From positions 62,001-126,000 of the forward strand of contig NZ_JACJUQ010000006.1 of assembly GCF_014235845.1 (NCBI RefSeq): 64,000 nucleotides of DNA. Reading direction: 5' to 3'. The stretch is from Pontivivens nitratireducens (GTDB lineage Bacteria > Pseudomonadota > Alphaproteobacteria > Rhodobacterales > Rhodobacteraceae). Positions 34,000 through 42,331 of this stretch are shown here, piece by piece. The notes beneath the pieces were generated by a model. The model made no database searches, had not been told where the DNA came from, and was given only the letters and a program-made list of their open reading frames with translations. The position numbers and the translations under genes are program-made. How positions within the stretch are numbered: the stretch's first letter is position 1; each line of letters begins with the position of its first letter.

Positions 34000-35196
34000 A
34001 TGGCTGATGACATCTACAAAGACATAGCTCAAGCCTATGCCGCCGGGGCTGAAAAAGCTCCGGGTCTGAAATCACGCTTTACGGCGGCCGGATTCGATCC
34101 GGCCGCCGTAAGGTCGCTGGAAGATCTGACTCGCCTGCCGGTGATGAAGAAGGAAGAACTGCTGAAGATCCAGCGGGACAATCCGCCCTTCGGCGGGTTC
34201 CTCGCCTCTGATCTGAAGGATATCGGGCGCATCTATGTGTCGCCCGGCCCGATCTTCGAGCCGGCCCTTTCGGGCAGCGCCGGGCATGGTCTGGAAATGC
34301 TGTTCAAATCGGCCGGTGTGGGCGCGGGGGACATCATCCTGAACACCTGGATGTACCATCTTGTGCCAGCCGGGCTGCTGTTTGACGAGGCGGCACAGGC
34401 CGCTGGTGCCACGGTCATTCCGGGAGGTGTGGGCAATACCGAACTGCAGGCCCAGATCATCGTTGAGACTGGCGTCACTGCGATCTGCGCCTCTACGGCC
34501 TTCTTCCTGACACTGGCTGACAAGGTGATCGAAACCTATGGTCGCGACGCATGGAAGGTGAAGACAGCCTTCCTCGGCGGCGAAATGGGCGACTGGATGT
34601 CCAAGCGGCGTCGGATCGAAGCCGACTATGGCGTGTCCACCTGGGCCGCCTATGCCACTGCCGATCTGGGCCTTGTCGCTTGTGAGGATGGCGGCGAGGG
34701 CTATGTGGTCCATCCCGACCGCGTGGTTCAGATCTGCGATCCGGTCAGCGGTGCGATGGTCGCTCACGGTGAACCGGGTGAGGTTGTGGTTACCGCGCGC
34801 GACGCCGCATGGCCGATGATCCGGTTTGGCACGGGCGACAGCGCCTTTGCACTGGAAAGCAACGAGGATGGCAGCGTCAGCCGCATCTCTGCCTTGCAGG
34901 GTCGGGTCGGTGCGGCCGTCAAGGTGCGTGAGATATTCGTCTATCCACGGGTGGTCGAGGAGGTCGTCATCGCCACGCCGGGGGCCAAGGCTGCGCAGGC
35001 CGTGGTGACCCGTGAAAACGATCGGGACATGATCCGCCTCGTCCTGGTGCTGGAGGATGGCGCCGACGCTTCCACCGCGGAAACCGCCGCTGCCGAAGCA
35101 TTCAAACTGCATGCGAGGATTCGCGCGGACGGCGTGAGCGTGGTTGCCGAATTGCCCGAGAATGCGGAACTGCTCGTCAACAACAAGGACGGGTGA
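34000..35196 (+). CDS. PaaK-like AMP-ligase homolog with degenerate P-loop
   Basis: 398-residue protein related to phenylacetate-CoA ligase (N-terminal LEDLTRLPVMKKEELLKIQ, middle LNTWMYHLVPAGLLFDEAAQ, C-terminal GRVGAAVKVREIFVYPRVVEEV). It is shorter than typical PaaK (about 430-440). The SSGTTG phosphate-binding loop is replaced by YVSPGPIFEPAL, and the zinc-type CxC segment is missing. It may have lost adenylation or use another acyl donor. Last gene of the rightward operon. Confidence 0.78.
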   Translation: MADDIYKDIAQAYAAGAEKAPGLKSRFTAAGFDPAAVRSLEDLTRLPVMKKEELLKIQRDNPPFGGFLASDLKDIGRIYVSPGPIFEPALSGSAGHGLEMLFKSAGVGAGDIILNTWMYHLVPAGLLFDEAAQAAGATVIPGGVGNTELQAQIIVETGVTAICASTAFFLTLADKVIETYGRDAWKVKTAFLGGEMGDWMSKRRRIEADYGVSTWAAYATADLGLVACEDGGEGYVVHPDRVVQICDPVSGAMVAHGEPGEVVVTARDAAWPMIRFGTGDSAFALESNEDGSVSRISALQGRVGAAVKVREIFVYPRVVEEVVIATPGAKAAQAVVTRENDRDMIRLVLVLEDGADASTAETAAAEAFKLHARIRADGVSVVAELPENAELLVNNKDG

Positions 35197-35567
35197 CGTC
35201 AGTAGGCTCCGAACGTGAGGCTTTCGCGGACGGGCGGCTGGGACGACTTCCAGCCGCAGGCCGCGAGCTTCTATCTTCAGACAAGCCGCCTGAGAATCTC
35301 GCCCGTTGCGATTCAATATGCGTTCAGGTCGCTAAAATCGCGGTTGATGAACGGTTCGGATCGACAGCCCTATCGACCTGCGGGCACAGATGATTCCGTA
35401 TAAACGTCCCGAGGGCTGCTTGGGTGATATGGCATTTCACGTGAAGAGTGCAGTGTGACCTGCGGCCAGATGCTGTGCGACCTGCCCAGTTGGCAGAACA
35501 TCTTATCTGATCCCGATCCCCTGCAAAGGGATCGAGGCATCAGGATAAGTCTGCTTCTTGTTCCGCG
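35197..35567. other. Intergenic region without recognisable gene
   Basis: No coding frame here could be linked to a known family. It holds an imperfect inverted repeat (about 35502-35520 with 35528-35549) around a CTGCAAA loop, which might terminate transcription from either side. Codon use and short overlapping frames look like decayed sequence, in keeping with the broken gene next to it. Confidence 0.6.
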
Positions 35568-36018
35568 TCAGAACGACCGGGGCATCCCAAGGATGTGCTC
35601 TCCGACAAGAGGGGGTGAGGTTGGTCGAAATCGGGGCACCTGAGGCAGCCGCTTGCGCGGAATTTGCGTTCTATACAGTATTCGCGCGCGAAGCCGAAGC
35701 CGCCATGGGTCTGGAGGCAGGCATTGCCCGTTTCCCAGTTAGCATCGGCGTCCAGCAGCTTGGCCATATTCGCCTGCGCGTCGGAATTCTGCCCCGCGTC
35801 GAAGCGTCTGCAGGCTTCGACGCGCATCAGGGTTGCTGCCTCCACATTCACGAAGGCCTTGGCGATGGGAAACTGCACCCCCTGATTTTGCCCGATGGGG
35901 ATCATCGCGGCGCGCCAACCCTCGCGGGTCAGTGCATCGACGAACTCTCGGGATAGGTGGCGGCCTCACCGTGCTTGCGATGGTATTCCGGTGGGAACTG
36001 CGCGCATAGAGCGCGCAT
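35568..36018 (-). pseudogene. Internally deleted acyl-CoA dehydrogenase remnant
   Basis: Reading leftward from an ATG at 36018, the frame gives MRALCAQFPPEYHRKHGEA and ATYP, a typical dehydrogenase N-terminus. A one-base loss near 35950 shifts the frame; the next frame continues REFVDALTREGWRAAMIP. It then jumps directly to IGQNQGVQFPIAKAF, NMAKLLDADANWETGNACLQ and THGGFGFAREY of the C-terminal domain. About 200 residues between are missing. Beyond CIERKFRA further shifts are needed to read APISTNL and then EHILGMPRSF with a stop at 35568. The intact gene would be about 1,160 bp. It lies 3 nt behind the citrate-synthase-fold gene, as a last operon member. Confidence 0.88.
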
Positions 36019-36021
36019 CGC

Positions 36022-36816
36022 TCAGGCTTTGCCGGGGCCGGAGGTTTCGAGGATTTCCTCCTCCGCACGCTGCCAGATTTCATAGGAAATCGGGTTTTCG
36101 CTTTCCTCAAGGATGTGCCCGACCAGCCCGATGGACCGCGCCATGACGCCAAAGCCGCGAACAATCTTCCAAGGGAAGCCGAATTCGCAGCAGATCGCGC
36201 CGATGGCGCCTGTGGCGTTGATCGGCAGCATCTTGCCGGCCTTCTCCTCCGCGACGGCCTGAATTTTCTGGATCAGTGCGATGTACTCGCCCGATTTTCC
36301 GTTCTCGGCGGCAATCTGGAACAGGCGCGGCGTGCGCGGGTCGATCGGCTTGTGAACCGGATGGCCCAGACCGGGTACGATGGCCTTTCTGGCGCGGAAT
36401 TTCTCGACCGTTTCCAGCGCGATGGCGTCCAGATCGGCGCCGGTTCCCAGCTTATCCTCGGGCAGCGCCTCGTACAGCATCTTCGACGCGCCCTCCATCG
36501 AGCCGACGAAGACCGTGCCCAGTCCACAAAGACCGGCCGCGACCGCTGCCTGAAGCGATTCCGGCGCGCCCATATAGGTCATGCGCGCGGCCAAGGCGGA
36601 CGGGGTGATGCCGTGTTCCACCAGGGTGATCACGATGGCGTTGAAGACTTTGCTTTCCTCTGGCGTGGCCTTGCGGCCCGTCAGTTGCAGAAAGGCGAGA
36701 TCGCCCAGGTTCATGTGGCCCAGAATCTCGTTCGGCAGGTCCAGCCCGCGAACGGTGATCTTGTCGGGTGTGCTCCAGCCGATGTCGGAGCTAATCTTAT
36801 CCTTGCGCTTGGCCAT
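36022..36816 (-). CDS. Citrate-synthase-fold lyase (citryl-CoA lyase-like)
   Basis: 264-residue short citrate synthase-superfamily protein, about the size of citryl-CoA lyase rather than a full citrate synthase (about 430). The active-site His region VPGLGHPVHKPIDPRTPRLF (His152, His155) is kept. Where the family usually has Asn-Val-Asp-Gly, with the catalytic Asp, this protein has INATGAIGAI (residues 199-208), so the Asp is Thr. A carbon-carbon lyase or synthase for a non-citrate CoA ester is likely. The ATG at 36816 shares its A with the stop codon of the upstream gene. Confidence 0.8.
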   Translation of the reverse strand: MAKRKDKISSDIGWSTPDKITVRGLDLPNEILGHMNLGDLAFLQLTGRKATPEESKVFNAIVITLVEHGITPSALAARMTYMGAPESLQAAVAAGLCGLGTVFVGSMEGASKMLYEALPEDKLGTGADLDAIALETVEKFRARKAIVPGLGHPVHKPIDPRTPRLFQIAAENGKSGEYIALIQKIQAVAEEKAGKMLPINATGAIGAICCEFGFPWKIVRGFGVMARSIGLVGHILEESENPISYEIWQRAEEEILETSGPGKA

Positions 36817-37730
36817 CAGACGGGATCCCATGAGAAGACGTCCGCCGAAACTTCGAGCGGCGTGAATTGCGATTTGAGCGCGGGAATGGCGCGCTCGGCG
36901 ATTTCATCGGCGGTCCAGCCCTCACCTGAATGGACGGAGCGCACCGGACGGGGCTGGTTGAACAGGAATATCTCGTTCTTGCGCACCGCGAAGATCTGTC
37001 CGGAGACGTCCGCTGCACGGTCGCTCATCAGGAAACAGGCCATCGGCGCGACTTTGGCCGGTGTCATTTCCTTGATCTTCGCAACGCGGGCCTGCTGTTC
37101 CGGCGTGTCGGTCTTGATCGAGGAGATCATCCGGCTCCACGCGAAGGGCGCGATGCAGTTCGAACGGACGTTCCACCGCTTGAGGTCGAGCGCCACGGAT
37201 TTCGAGAAGGCGGCGATACCAAGCTTGGCGGCGGAATAGTTCGCCTGAGCCAGATTGCCGATCAAACCCGAGGTGGAGGTCATGTGCACCAGCGCGCCGC
37301 CCTCCTGCTCACGGAAATAGTCGGCGGCGGCGCGGCTGGTGTTGAACGCACCGTAAAGATGCACCTTCACCACCGCGTCGAAATCCTCATAGGTCATCTT
37401 GTGAAAGAAACCGTCGCGCAGGATGCCGGCATTGTTCACGACAGCGTCGATGCGGCCGAATTCCTTGACGCCTGCCTCGATCATCGCGCGGGCGGCGTCG
37501 GGATCGGTGACGTTGCCACCATCGACGATCGCATCGCCGCCAGCGGCCTTGATCTCATCTACCACGTTTTGCGCTGCGGTTTCCGTTTGACCGGTTCCTT
37601 TCAGCGACGCGCCCAGGTCGTTGACCACCACGGCCGCGCCTTCGGACGCTGCCATCAGGGCGATATCGCGGCCGATTCCGCCACCCGCTCCGGTGACGAG
37701 AACCACCTTTCCGTCAAGTGCCTTAGCCAT
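36816..37730 (-). CDS. SDR family (R)-3-hydroxyacyl-CoA dehydrogenase-like
   Basis: 304-residue classical SDR similar to the dehydrogenase domain of multifunctional enzyme type 2 (HSD17B4). TGAGGGIGRDIA, NDLGASLKGTG, VNNAGILRDGFFHKM and the catalytic YSAAK (Tyr and Lys present) are visible. It would oxidise a 3-hydroxyacyl-CoA with NAD. Start at 37730 puts AGGGAGG 6 nt upstream; the ATG at 37736 is too close. In the carboxylase operon, between the lyase-like genes. Confidence 0.86.
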   Translation of the reverse strand: MAKALDGKVVLVTGAGGGIGRDIALMAASEGAAVVVNDLGASLKGTGQTETAAQNVVDEIKAAGGDAIVDGGNVTDPDAARAMIEAGVKEFGRIDAVVNNAGILRDGFFHKMTYEDFDAVVKVHLYGAFNTSRAAADYFREQEGGALVHMTSTSGLIGNLAQANYSAAKLGIAAFSKSVALDLKRWNVRSNCIAPFAWSRMISSIKTDTPEQQARVAKIKEMTPAKVAPMACFLMSDRAADVSGQIFAVRKNEIFLFNQPRPVRSVHSGEGWTADEIAERAIPALKSQFTPLEVSADVFSWDPV

Positions 37731-37742
37731 TTTCATCCTCCC

Positions 37743-38702
37743 TCAGCTTGCCTTGCGGTACTTGTCCAGACCGCCAGTATGCATGACGCGGCCCATGAGC
37801 GGCGCGTCGATAATCTCTTCCGCCTTGACCGCGGCTGCGATCAGCTTGTCCAGGTCGATGCCGGTTTCGATGCCAAGCTCGTGGCACAGGAAAACCGCAT
37901 CCTCCGTGCAGACATTGCCGGCGGCACGTGCGTGGCCGTGACCCGCGAAAGGACACCCGCCAAGGCCCGCGACCGAGCTTTCGAACATGTCCACACCCAT
38001 CGACAGGGCAGCATAAACATTGGCGATGCCAAGCCCGCGCGTGTCGTGAATGTGCATGCCGATGCGCGCATCCGGCGCCAGATCACGCAGCGCACCGATC
38101 ATGCGCTTGACCGCCTCCGGGTTGCCCCAGCCCATTGTATCCGCGACCACCAGGATCGGAACGGGAATCTGCTCCTCCTCGCAAAGCTGCAGGATAAAGC
38201 GGAAATCGTCCAGGATGCGCTCCTGCGGCATGGGGCCTTCGAAGTTGCAGCCAAAGGCCGTCATCACATAGGCCGCGTCGACCGTGTAGCCTTCTTCCTT
38301 GTAGAGCCGGACCCACTCGCGCTGTTTTTCACGCATTTCCAACGACGAGCAATTATTGTTCGCCTGCGCAAAGGCCTCGGACGGATAGAACAGAAGGCGC
38401 GGGTCGATATCGACCTCATGGGCGGTCAGGGCCTTGCGAAAACCCTTGTCGTTCAGCCACAGCGATGTGTAGTTCACGCCGGGCTTGCGCTTGATGCGCT
38501 GGAACAGCTCGCCGGTATCCGCCATTTGCGGCACGTATTTCGGGCTGACAAAGCTGCCGACCTGAATACGCTTCAACCCCGTCTCGCTGAGCATGTCGAT
38601 CAGTTCGATGCGGTCTTCGAGCGGATAGATTTTCTTCTCGATCTGAAAGCCCTCACGCGGGCCTTCTTCGCGAAATTCGACGAATTTTGGAAAGTCACTC
38701 AT
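37743..38702 (-). CDS. Hydroxymethylglutaryl-CoA lyase family protein
   Basis: 319-residue HMGL-like TIM-barrel enzyme that cleaves a 3-hydroxy-3-alkyl-glutaryl-type CoA ester. The N-terminal motif reads EEGPREGFQ, so the Arg is kept but the metal-binding Asp of the usual RDG is Glu. HIHDTRGLG (metal His pair) and GLGGCPFAGHG-x-ARAAGN (catalytic Cys loop) are kept. It follows the carboxylase alpha gene with an 8-nt overlap, as HMG-CoA lyases do in leucine and acyclic-terpene pathways. The true substrate may be a larger HMG-CoA homologue. Confidence 0.88.
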   Translation of the reverse strand: MSDFPKFVEFREEGPREGFQIEKKIYPLEDRIELIDMLSETGLKRIQVGSFVSPKYVPQMADTGELFQRIKRKPGVNYTSLWLNDKGFRKALTAHEVDIDPRLLFYPSEAFAQANNNCSSLEMREKQREWVRLYKEEGYTVDAAYVMTAFGCNFEGPMPQERILDDFRFILQLCEEEQIPVPILVVADTMGWGNPEAVKRMIGALRDLAPDARIGMHIHDTRGLGIANVYAALSMGVDMFESSVAGLGGCPFAGHGHARAAGNVCTEDAVFLCHELGIETGIDLDKLIAAAVKAEEIIDAPLMGRVMHTGGLDKYRKAS

Positions 38703-40713
38703 CTTGTTGCTCCTCGGATGGCAGTATCTCGGCAATGATTTGGCCGCGATCGACCATGTCCCCGGTCGAGACGGATATGTTGCTGGCGATCCCGGCTGCG
38801 GCAGCGCGGATCGAGATTTCGAGCTTCATGGATTCCATGACTGCGATCACATCGCCCTCTGCCACTTGCTGACCTTCTGCCACCTTGATCTCGACGATCA
38901 TGCCGGTCAGCGGAGAAGCCACGGCACGATCCGCCGCCGCATCGCCACCTGCGAAGTCCAGAGGTGCGGCAGGGCGGAAGACCAGACGTCCCTCGGGCGT
39001 ATCCATCTCGATCACCCCGGCCTGAATGCGCGCGTCGATCAGGAAGACGGCATCGCCATGGCCCAGACGCCAGCGACCCGGCACGACCTCACGCATGGTC
39101 AGGGTGGCGACATCGTCGTTTTCCGACAGCACGGTGTAGCTGTCACCGGATTTGACGGGTCCGACGCGGAATTCCTGCGAAGCTCCCGAGGCGTCCGTCA
39201 GCGTCACGCGCTGCCCTGCCTCCATCGTGTCGCCGCCCAGGCCCAGCCGCCAGCCGGTGAAGGTATCGCGGTTGATCCAGGGATCGGATCCCCCATCCTG
39301 CCGCGAGGTGGCCATGAAAAGAACGGCCGCTGCGGCCTTCCACAGCTCGGGGCGGGACAGGACGCTGTCCTTGGTCAGTTCGTCCAGCCTGCCGTCGATC
39401 CAGCGGGTGTGAACCTGCATCCGTTCGAATTCCGGATTGCGTGCCAGTGCCGTGAGGAATGCACGGTTTGTCTCCACACCCTCCACCGCGACATGATCCA
39501 GCGCCGTCGCCAGCCGCGCCAATGCCGTTTCCCGGTCGGGTGCGTGCACGATCAACTTGGCGATCATCGGGTCATAGTAAGGTGTGACCGTGTCGCCCGC
39601 TTCGACGCCGCTGTCGATGCGCAGGCCCTCGGGCAGGCTCAGCGTGGTCAATGTACCTGTCGACGGGGCGAACTGCATCGCCGGATCTTCGGCATAAAGC
39701 CGCGCCTCGACCGCATGGCCGTTGATCGCGAGGTCATCCTGAACCAGGCCAAGGCCCGCACCTTCGGCAATGCGCAGATGCAGCGCGACCAGATCCAGCC
39801 CGGTAATCGCCTCGGTAACAGGGTGTTCGACCTGGATGCGGGGATTCACCTCAAGAAAGAAGTATTCCTCACCCGCGACCAGAAATTCCACGGTGCCCAG
39901 ACCGCGATAGGCAAGCGTTTCGCCCAGACGCACCGCGTCCTGCGCGATCCGGTCCAGCAGAGCGCGCGGCAGACCCCAGGCCGGGGCCTCCTCGATGACC
40001 TTCTGATGGCGCCGTTGCAAAGTGCAGTCGCGCTCGAACAGGTGCACAACGTGGCCCTTTCCGTCGCCTGCGATCTGCACTTCGACGTGGCGAGCCTCAG
40101 GCAGGAAGCGTTCCAGCAACAGCCCTTCGGAGCCAAACGTGGATTTTGCCTCACGCAGCGCGCCTTCGATGTCCTCCTCCAGAGTGGCCTCATCCGTCAC
40201 AAGCCGTTGGCCGCGACCGCCGCCACCGCCGACGGCCTTGAGCAGGACGGGCAGGCCCATCTCGCGCACTTCCTTGGCAATCTCCTGCGGGTTGGACCGC
40301 GCGCCTTGCGCCCCGGAAATCACGGGAACGCTGGCGGCTACCGCGGCATCCTTGGCGCTGGCCTTGTCGCCGAAACGTTCAAGCGTTTCCGGCGTCGGCC
40401 CCATGAAGATCATGCCGGCGGCTTCGACCGCACGGGCAAAATCGGGATTCTCCGCCAGAAAGCCATAGCCGGGATGGATCGCATCCGCGCCGACCGACTT
40501 CGCGGCGGCAATCACCGCGTCAATCTTCAGATAGCTTTCGGATGCAGGTCCGGCGCCGATGCAGACGGAGTGTCCGATCTCCCGAACGTGAAGGGCATTT
40601 GCGTCGGCCTGAGAATGCACGCCGACAGGGGTGATACCGCTGGCCCGCGCGGTGCGCGCGATCCGGCAGGCAATTTCGCCGCGATTGGCGATAAGAAGCG
40701 TTTTGATTTTCAT
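38695..40713 (-). CDS. Acyl-CoA carboxylase alpha subunit (biotin carboxylase + BCCP)
   Basis: 672-residue MCC/GCC/PCC-type alpha subunit. Biotin carboxylase domain about 1-450: LLIANRGEIACRIARTA, KAVGGGGGRGQRLV (glycine-rich ATP loop), FLEVNPRIQVEHPVTE. A linker domain follows, then a C-terminal biotinyl domain with VMESMKLEI, biotin on Lys630 (ESMKL instead of the usual AMKM). It carboxylates biotin for the beta subunit encoded just upstream (10 nt). With the HMGL-like protein this suggests 3-methylcrotonyl-like or geranyl-CoA-like chemistry. Confidence 0.94.
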   Translation of the reverse strand: MKIKTLLIANRGEIACRIARTARASGITPVGVHSQADANALHVREIGHSVCIGAGPASESYLKIDAVIAAAKSVGADAIHPGYGFLAENPDFARAVEAAGMIFMGPTPETLERFGDKASAKDAAVAASVPVISGAQGARSNPQEIAKEVREMGLPVLLKAVGGGGGRGQRLVTDEATLEEDIEGALREAKSTFGSEGLLLERFLPEARHVEVQIAGDGKGHVVHLFERDCTLQRRHQKVIEEAPAWGLPRALLDRIAQDAVRLGETLAYRGLGTVEFLVAGEEYFFLEVNPRIQVEHPVTEAITGLDLVALHLRIAEGAGLGLVQDDLAINGHAVEARLYAEDPAMQFAPSTGTLTTLSLPEGLRIDSGVEAGDTVTPYYDPMIAKLIVHAPDRETALARLATALDHVAVEGVETNRAFLTALARNPEFERMQVHTRWIDGRLDELTKDSVLSRPELWKAAAAVLFMATSRQDGGSDPWINRDTFTGWRLGLGGDTMEAGQRVTLTDASGASQEFRVGPVKSGDSYTVLSENDDVATLTMREVVPGRWRLGHGDAVFLIDARIQAGVIEMDTPEGRLVFRPAAPLDFAGGDAAADRAVASPLTGMIVEIKVAEGQQVAEGDVIAVMESMKLEISIRAAAAGIASNISVSTGDMVDRGQIIAEILPSEEQQDE

Positions 40714-40723
40714 GGTTCGCCCC

Positions 40724-42331
40724 TCACATCCTGAACACGCCGAAATTGGTTTCGACCTTGGGTCTGCGCGATGTCACATCCAGCATCAGCGCCATGACAT
40801 TTCGGGTTTCACAAGGTTCGATCACGCTGTCGATCCATAGGTTTGAGGCAAAATTGTAGGCACCTTGAAACTCCTCGTATTCCTTGCGGATCGGGGCCTT
40901 GAAGGCTTCCTCCTCCTCAGGGGTCCAGCTTTTGCCCTCACGCTCGTTGATCTGGGCGCGGACCTGCGCCAGCACGCTTGCGGCCTGCTCCGGCCCCATG
41001 ATGGCGGAACGGCCCGTCGGCCAGGCGAACATCGCGTCCGGCTGGAAAGGACGGCCCAGCATGGCCAGATAGCCGGCCCCGTAGGAGCCGCCGGTGATGA
41101 TGGTAAATTTCGGCACCCGCGCGGAGGACATGGCCGTAATCATTTTCGCGCCGGCCTTGGCAATGCCCATCTGCTCGACCTCGCGACCTACCATGAAGCC
41201 ATTCACATCGGCCAGGAACAGCAACGGAATATCGCGCTGGACACACAGGTTGATGAAATGGGTGGCCTTCAACGCGGCCTCGACGAACAGCACGCCGGTA
41301 TTGGCGATAATCCCGACTTCGTGGCCGTGGATCCGGCCCCAGCCGGTCATGATGGTATCGCCGTAGAGCGGCTTGAACTCGTGAAAGTCACTGTCGTCCA
41401 CCAGCCGGGCGATGATCTCCCGGTTGTCCGTCGGCACCTTGGGATCCCGGCTGACGATGCCGTAGATTTCCTCGGTCGGATAGGCGGGCTCCCGCGGTTC
41501 ATGGGGTGTCTTGCGGGGCACGGGCTTTTCGCCCAGATGGCTGACGATATCGCGCGTGATGGCCAGCGCGTGCGCGTCATCCTCGGCCAGATGGTCGGTT
41601 ACGCCCGACACGGAGGAGTGCATCTTGCCACCGCCCAGCGATTCGGCATCGACCTTCTCGCCTGTGGCAGCAAAGGTCAGTTCCGGGCCACCCAGATACA
41701 TGAAGCCCTGACCGCGCACGATCACGACCTCGTCGCAAAGCGCGGGAATATAGGCGCCGCCTGCGGTGCAGGGGCCCATGACCACGGCGATTTGCGGCAC
41801 GCCGTCACCCGACATGCCGATCTGCTGATGAAAGATTGAGCCGAACTGGCCCTCATCAGGGAAGAGATTCGCCTGATCGGGAAGGAACGCGCCGCCCGAA
41901 TCCACAAGCGTGATGACTGGCAGACGGTTTTTCCAGGCGATTTTCTGCGCGCGCACGTGCTTGCGACACGTGATGCCGAAATAGGTGCCGCCCTTCACGG
42001 TGGCATCATTGGCGATGATCATGCATTGGCGGCCTTCGATCACACCGATACCGGTGATGATGCCGGCACCGGGCGGCACGCCCTTGTGCATGTTCAGCCC
42101 GGCCAGTTCGCCGAGTTCCAGAAAGGGCGTGCCAGGGTCGATCAGGCGTTCGATACGCTCACGCGGCAGAATCTTGCCTTTCGATTCGTGCCGTTCACGT
42201 GCCTTTTCAGGACCGCCGACACGCTGCGTCAGCCGAAGAGCATGCAGCTCGTCGATCTTCTGGCGATACTGCGCATCATTTTCCCGGAAGCCTTCGGATC
42301 CGGTGTCGAGGAGGGATTTCATTTTTGTCAT
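40724..42331 (-). CDS. Acyl-CoA carboxylase beta subunit (carboxyltransferase)
   Basis: 535-residue carboxyltransferase that transfers CO2 from biotin to an acyl-CoA. Motifs are LPRERIERLIDPGTPFLEL, TLVDSGGAFLPDQ, VVMGPCTAGGAYIPALCDE, GGPELTFAATGEKV and ITGGSYGAGYLAMLGRPF. This is the MCC/GCC branch rather than the PCC branch, judging by length and these segments. The acyl-pocket region QANLFPDEGQFGSIFHQQ differs from usual MCC, so the substrate may be larger. It overlaps the ligase gene by 4 nt (ATGA). Confidence 0.93.
   Translation of the reverse strand: MTKMKSLLDTGSEGFRENDAQYRQKIDELHALRLTQRVGGPEKARERHESKGKILPRERIERLIDPGTPFLELGELAGLNMHKGVPPGAGIITGIGVIEGRQCMIIANDATVKGGTYFGITCRKHVRAQKIAWKNRLPVITLVDSGGAFLPDQANLFPDEGQFGSIFHQQIGMSGDGVPQIAVVMGPCTAGGAYIPALCDEVVIVRGQGFMYLGGPELTFAATGEKVDAESLGGGKMHSSVSGVTDHLAEDDAHALAITRDIVSHLGEKPVPRKTPHEPREPAYPTEEIYGIVSRDPKVPTDNREIIARLVDDSDFHEFKPLYGDTIMTGWGRIHGHEVGIIANTGVLFVEAALKATHFINLCVQRDIPLLFLADVNGFMVGREVEQMGIAKAGAKMITAMSSARVPKFTIITGGSYGAGYLAMLGRPFQPDAMFAWPTGRSAIMGPEQAASVLAQVRAQINEREGKSWTPEEEEAFKAPIRKEYEEFQGAYNFASNLWIDSVIEPCETRNVMALMLDVTSRRPKVETNFGVFRM

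Noticed and set aside
35197-35567. Short frames in the gap after the PaaK-like gene
   Set aside because: None exceeds 70 codons, none resembles a known protein, and the neighbouring pseudogene indicates decayed DNA.
36930-40734. Two plus-strand open frames of about 600 and 676 codons opposite the SDR, HMGL and carboxylase alpha genes
   Set aside because: They are shadows of conserved minus-strand genes with all expected motifs; no ribosome binding site or domain supports them.
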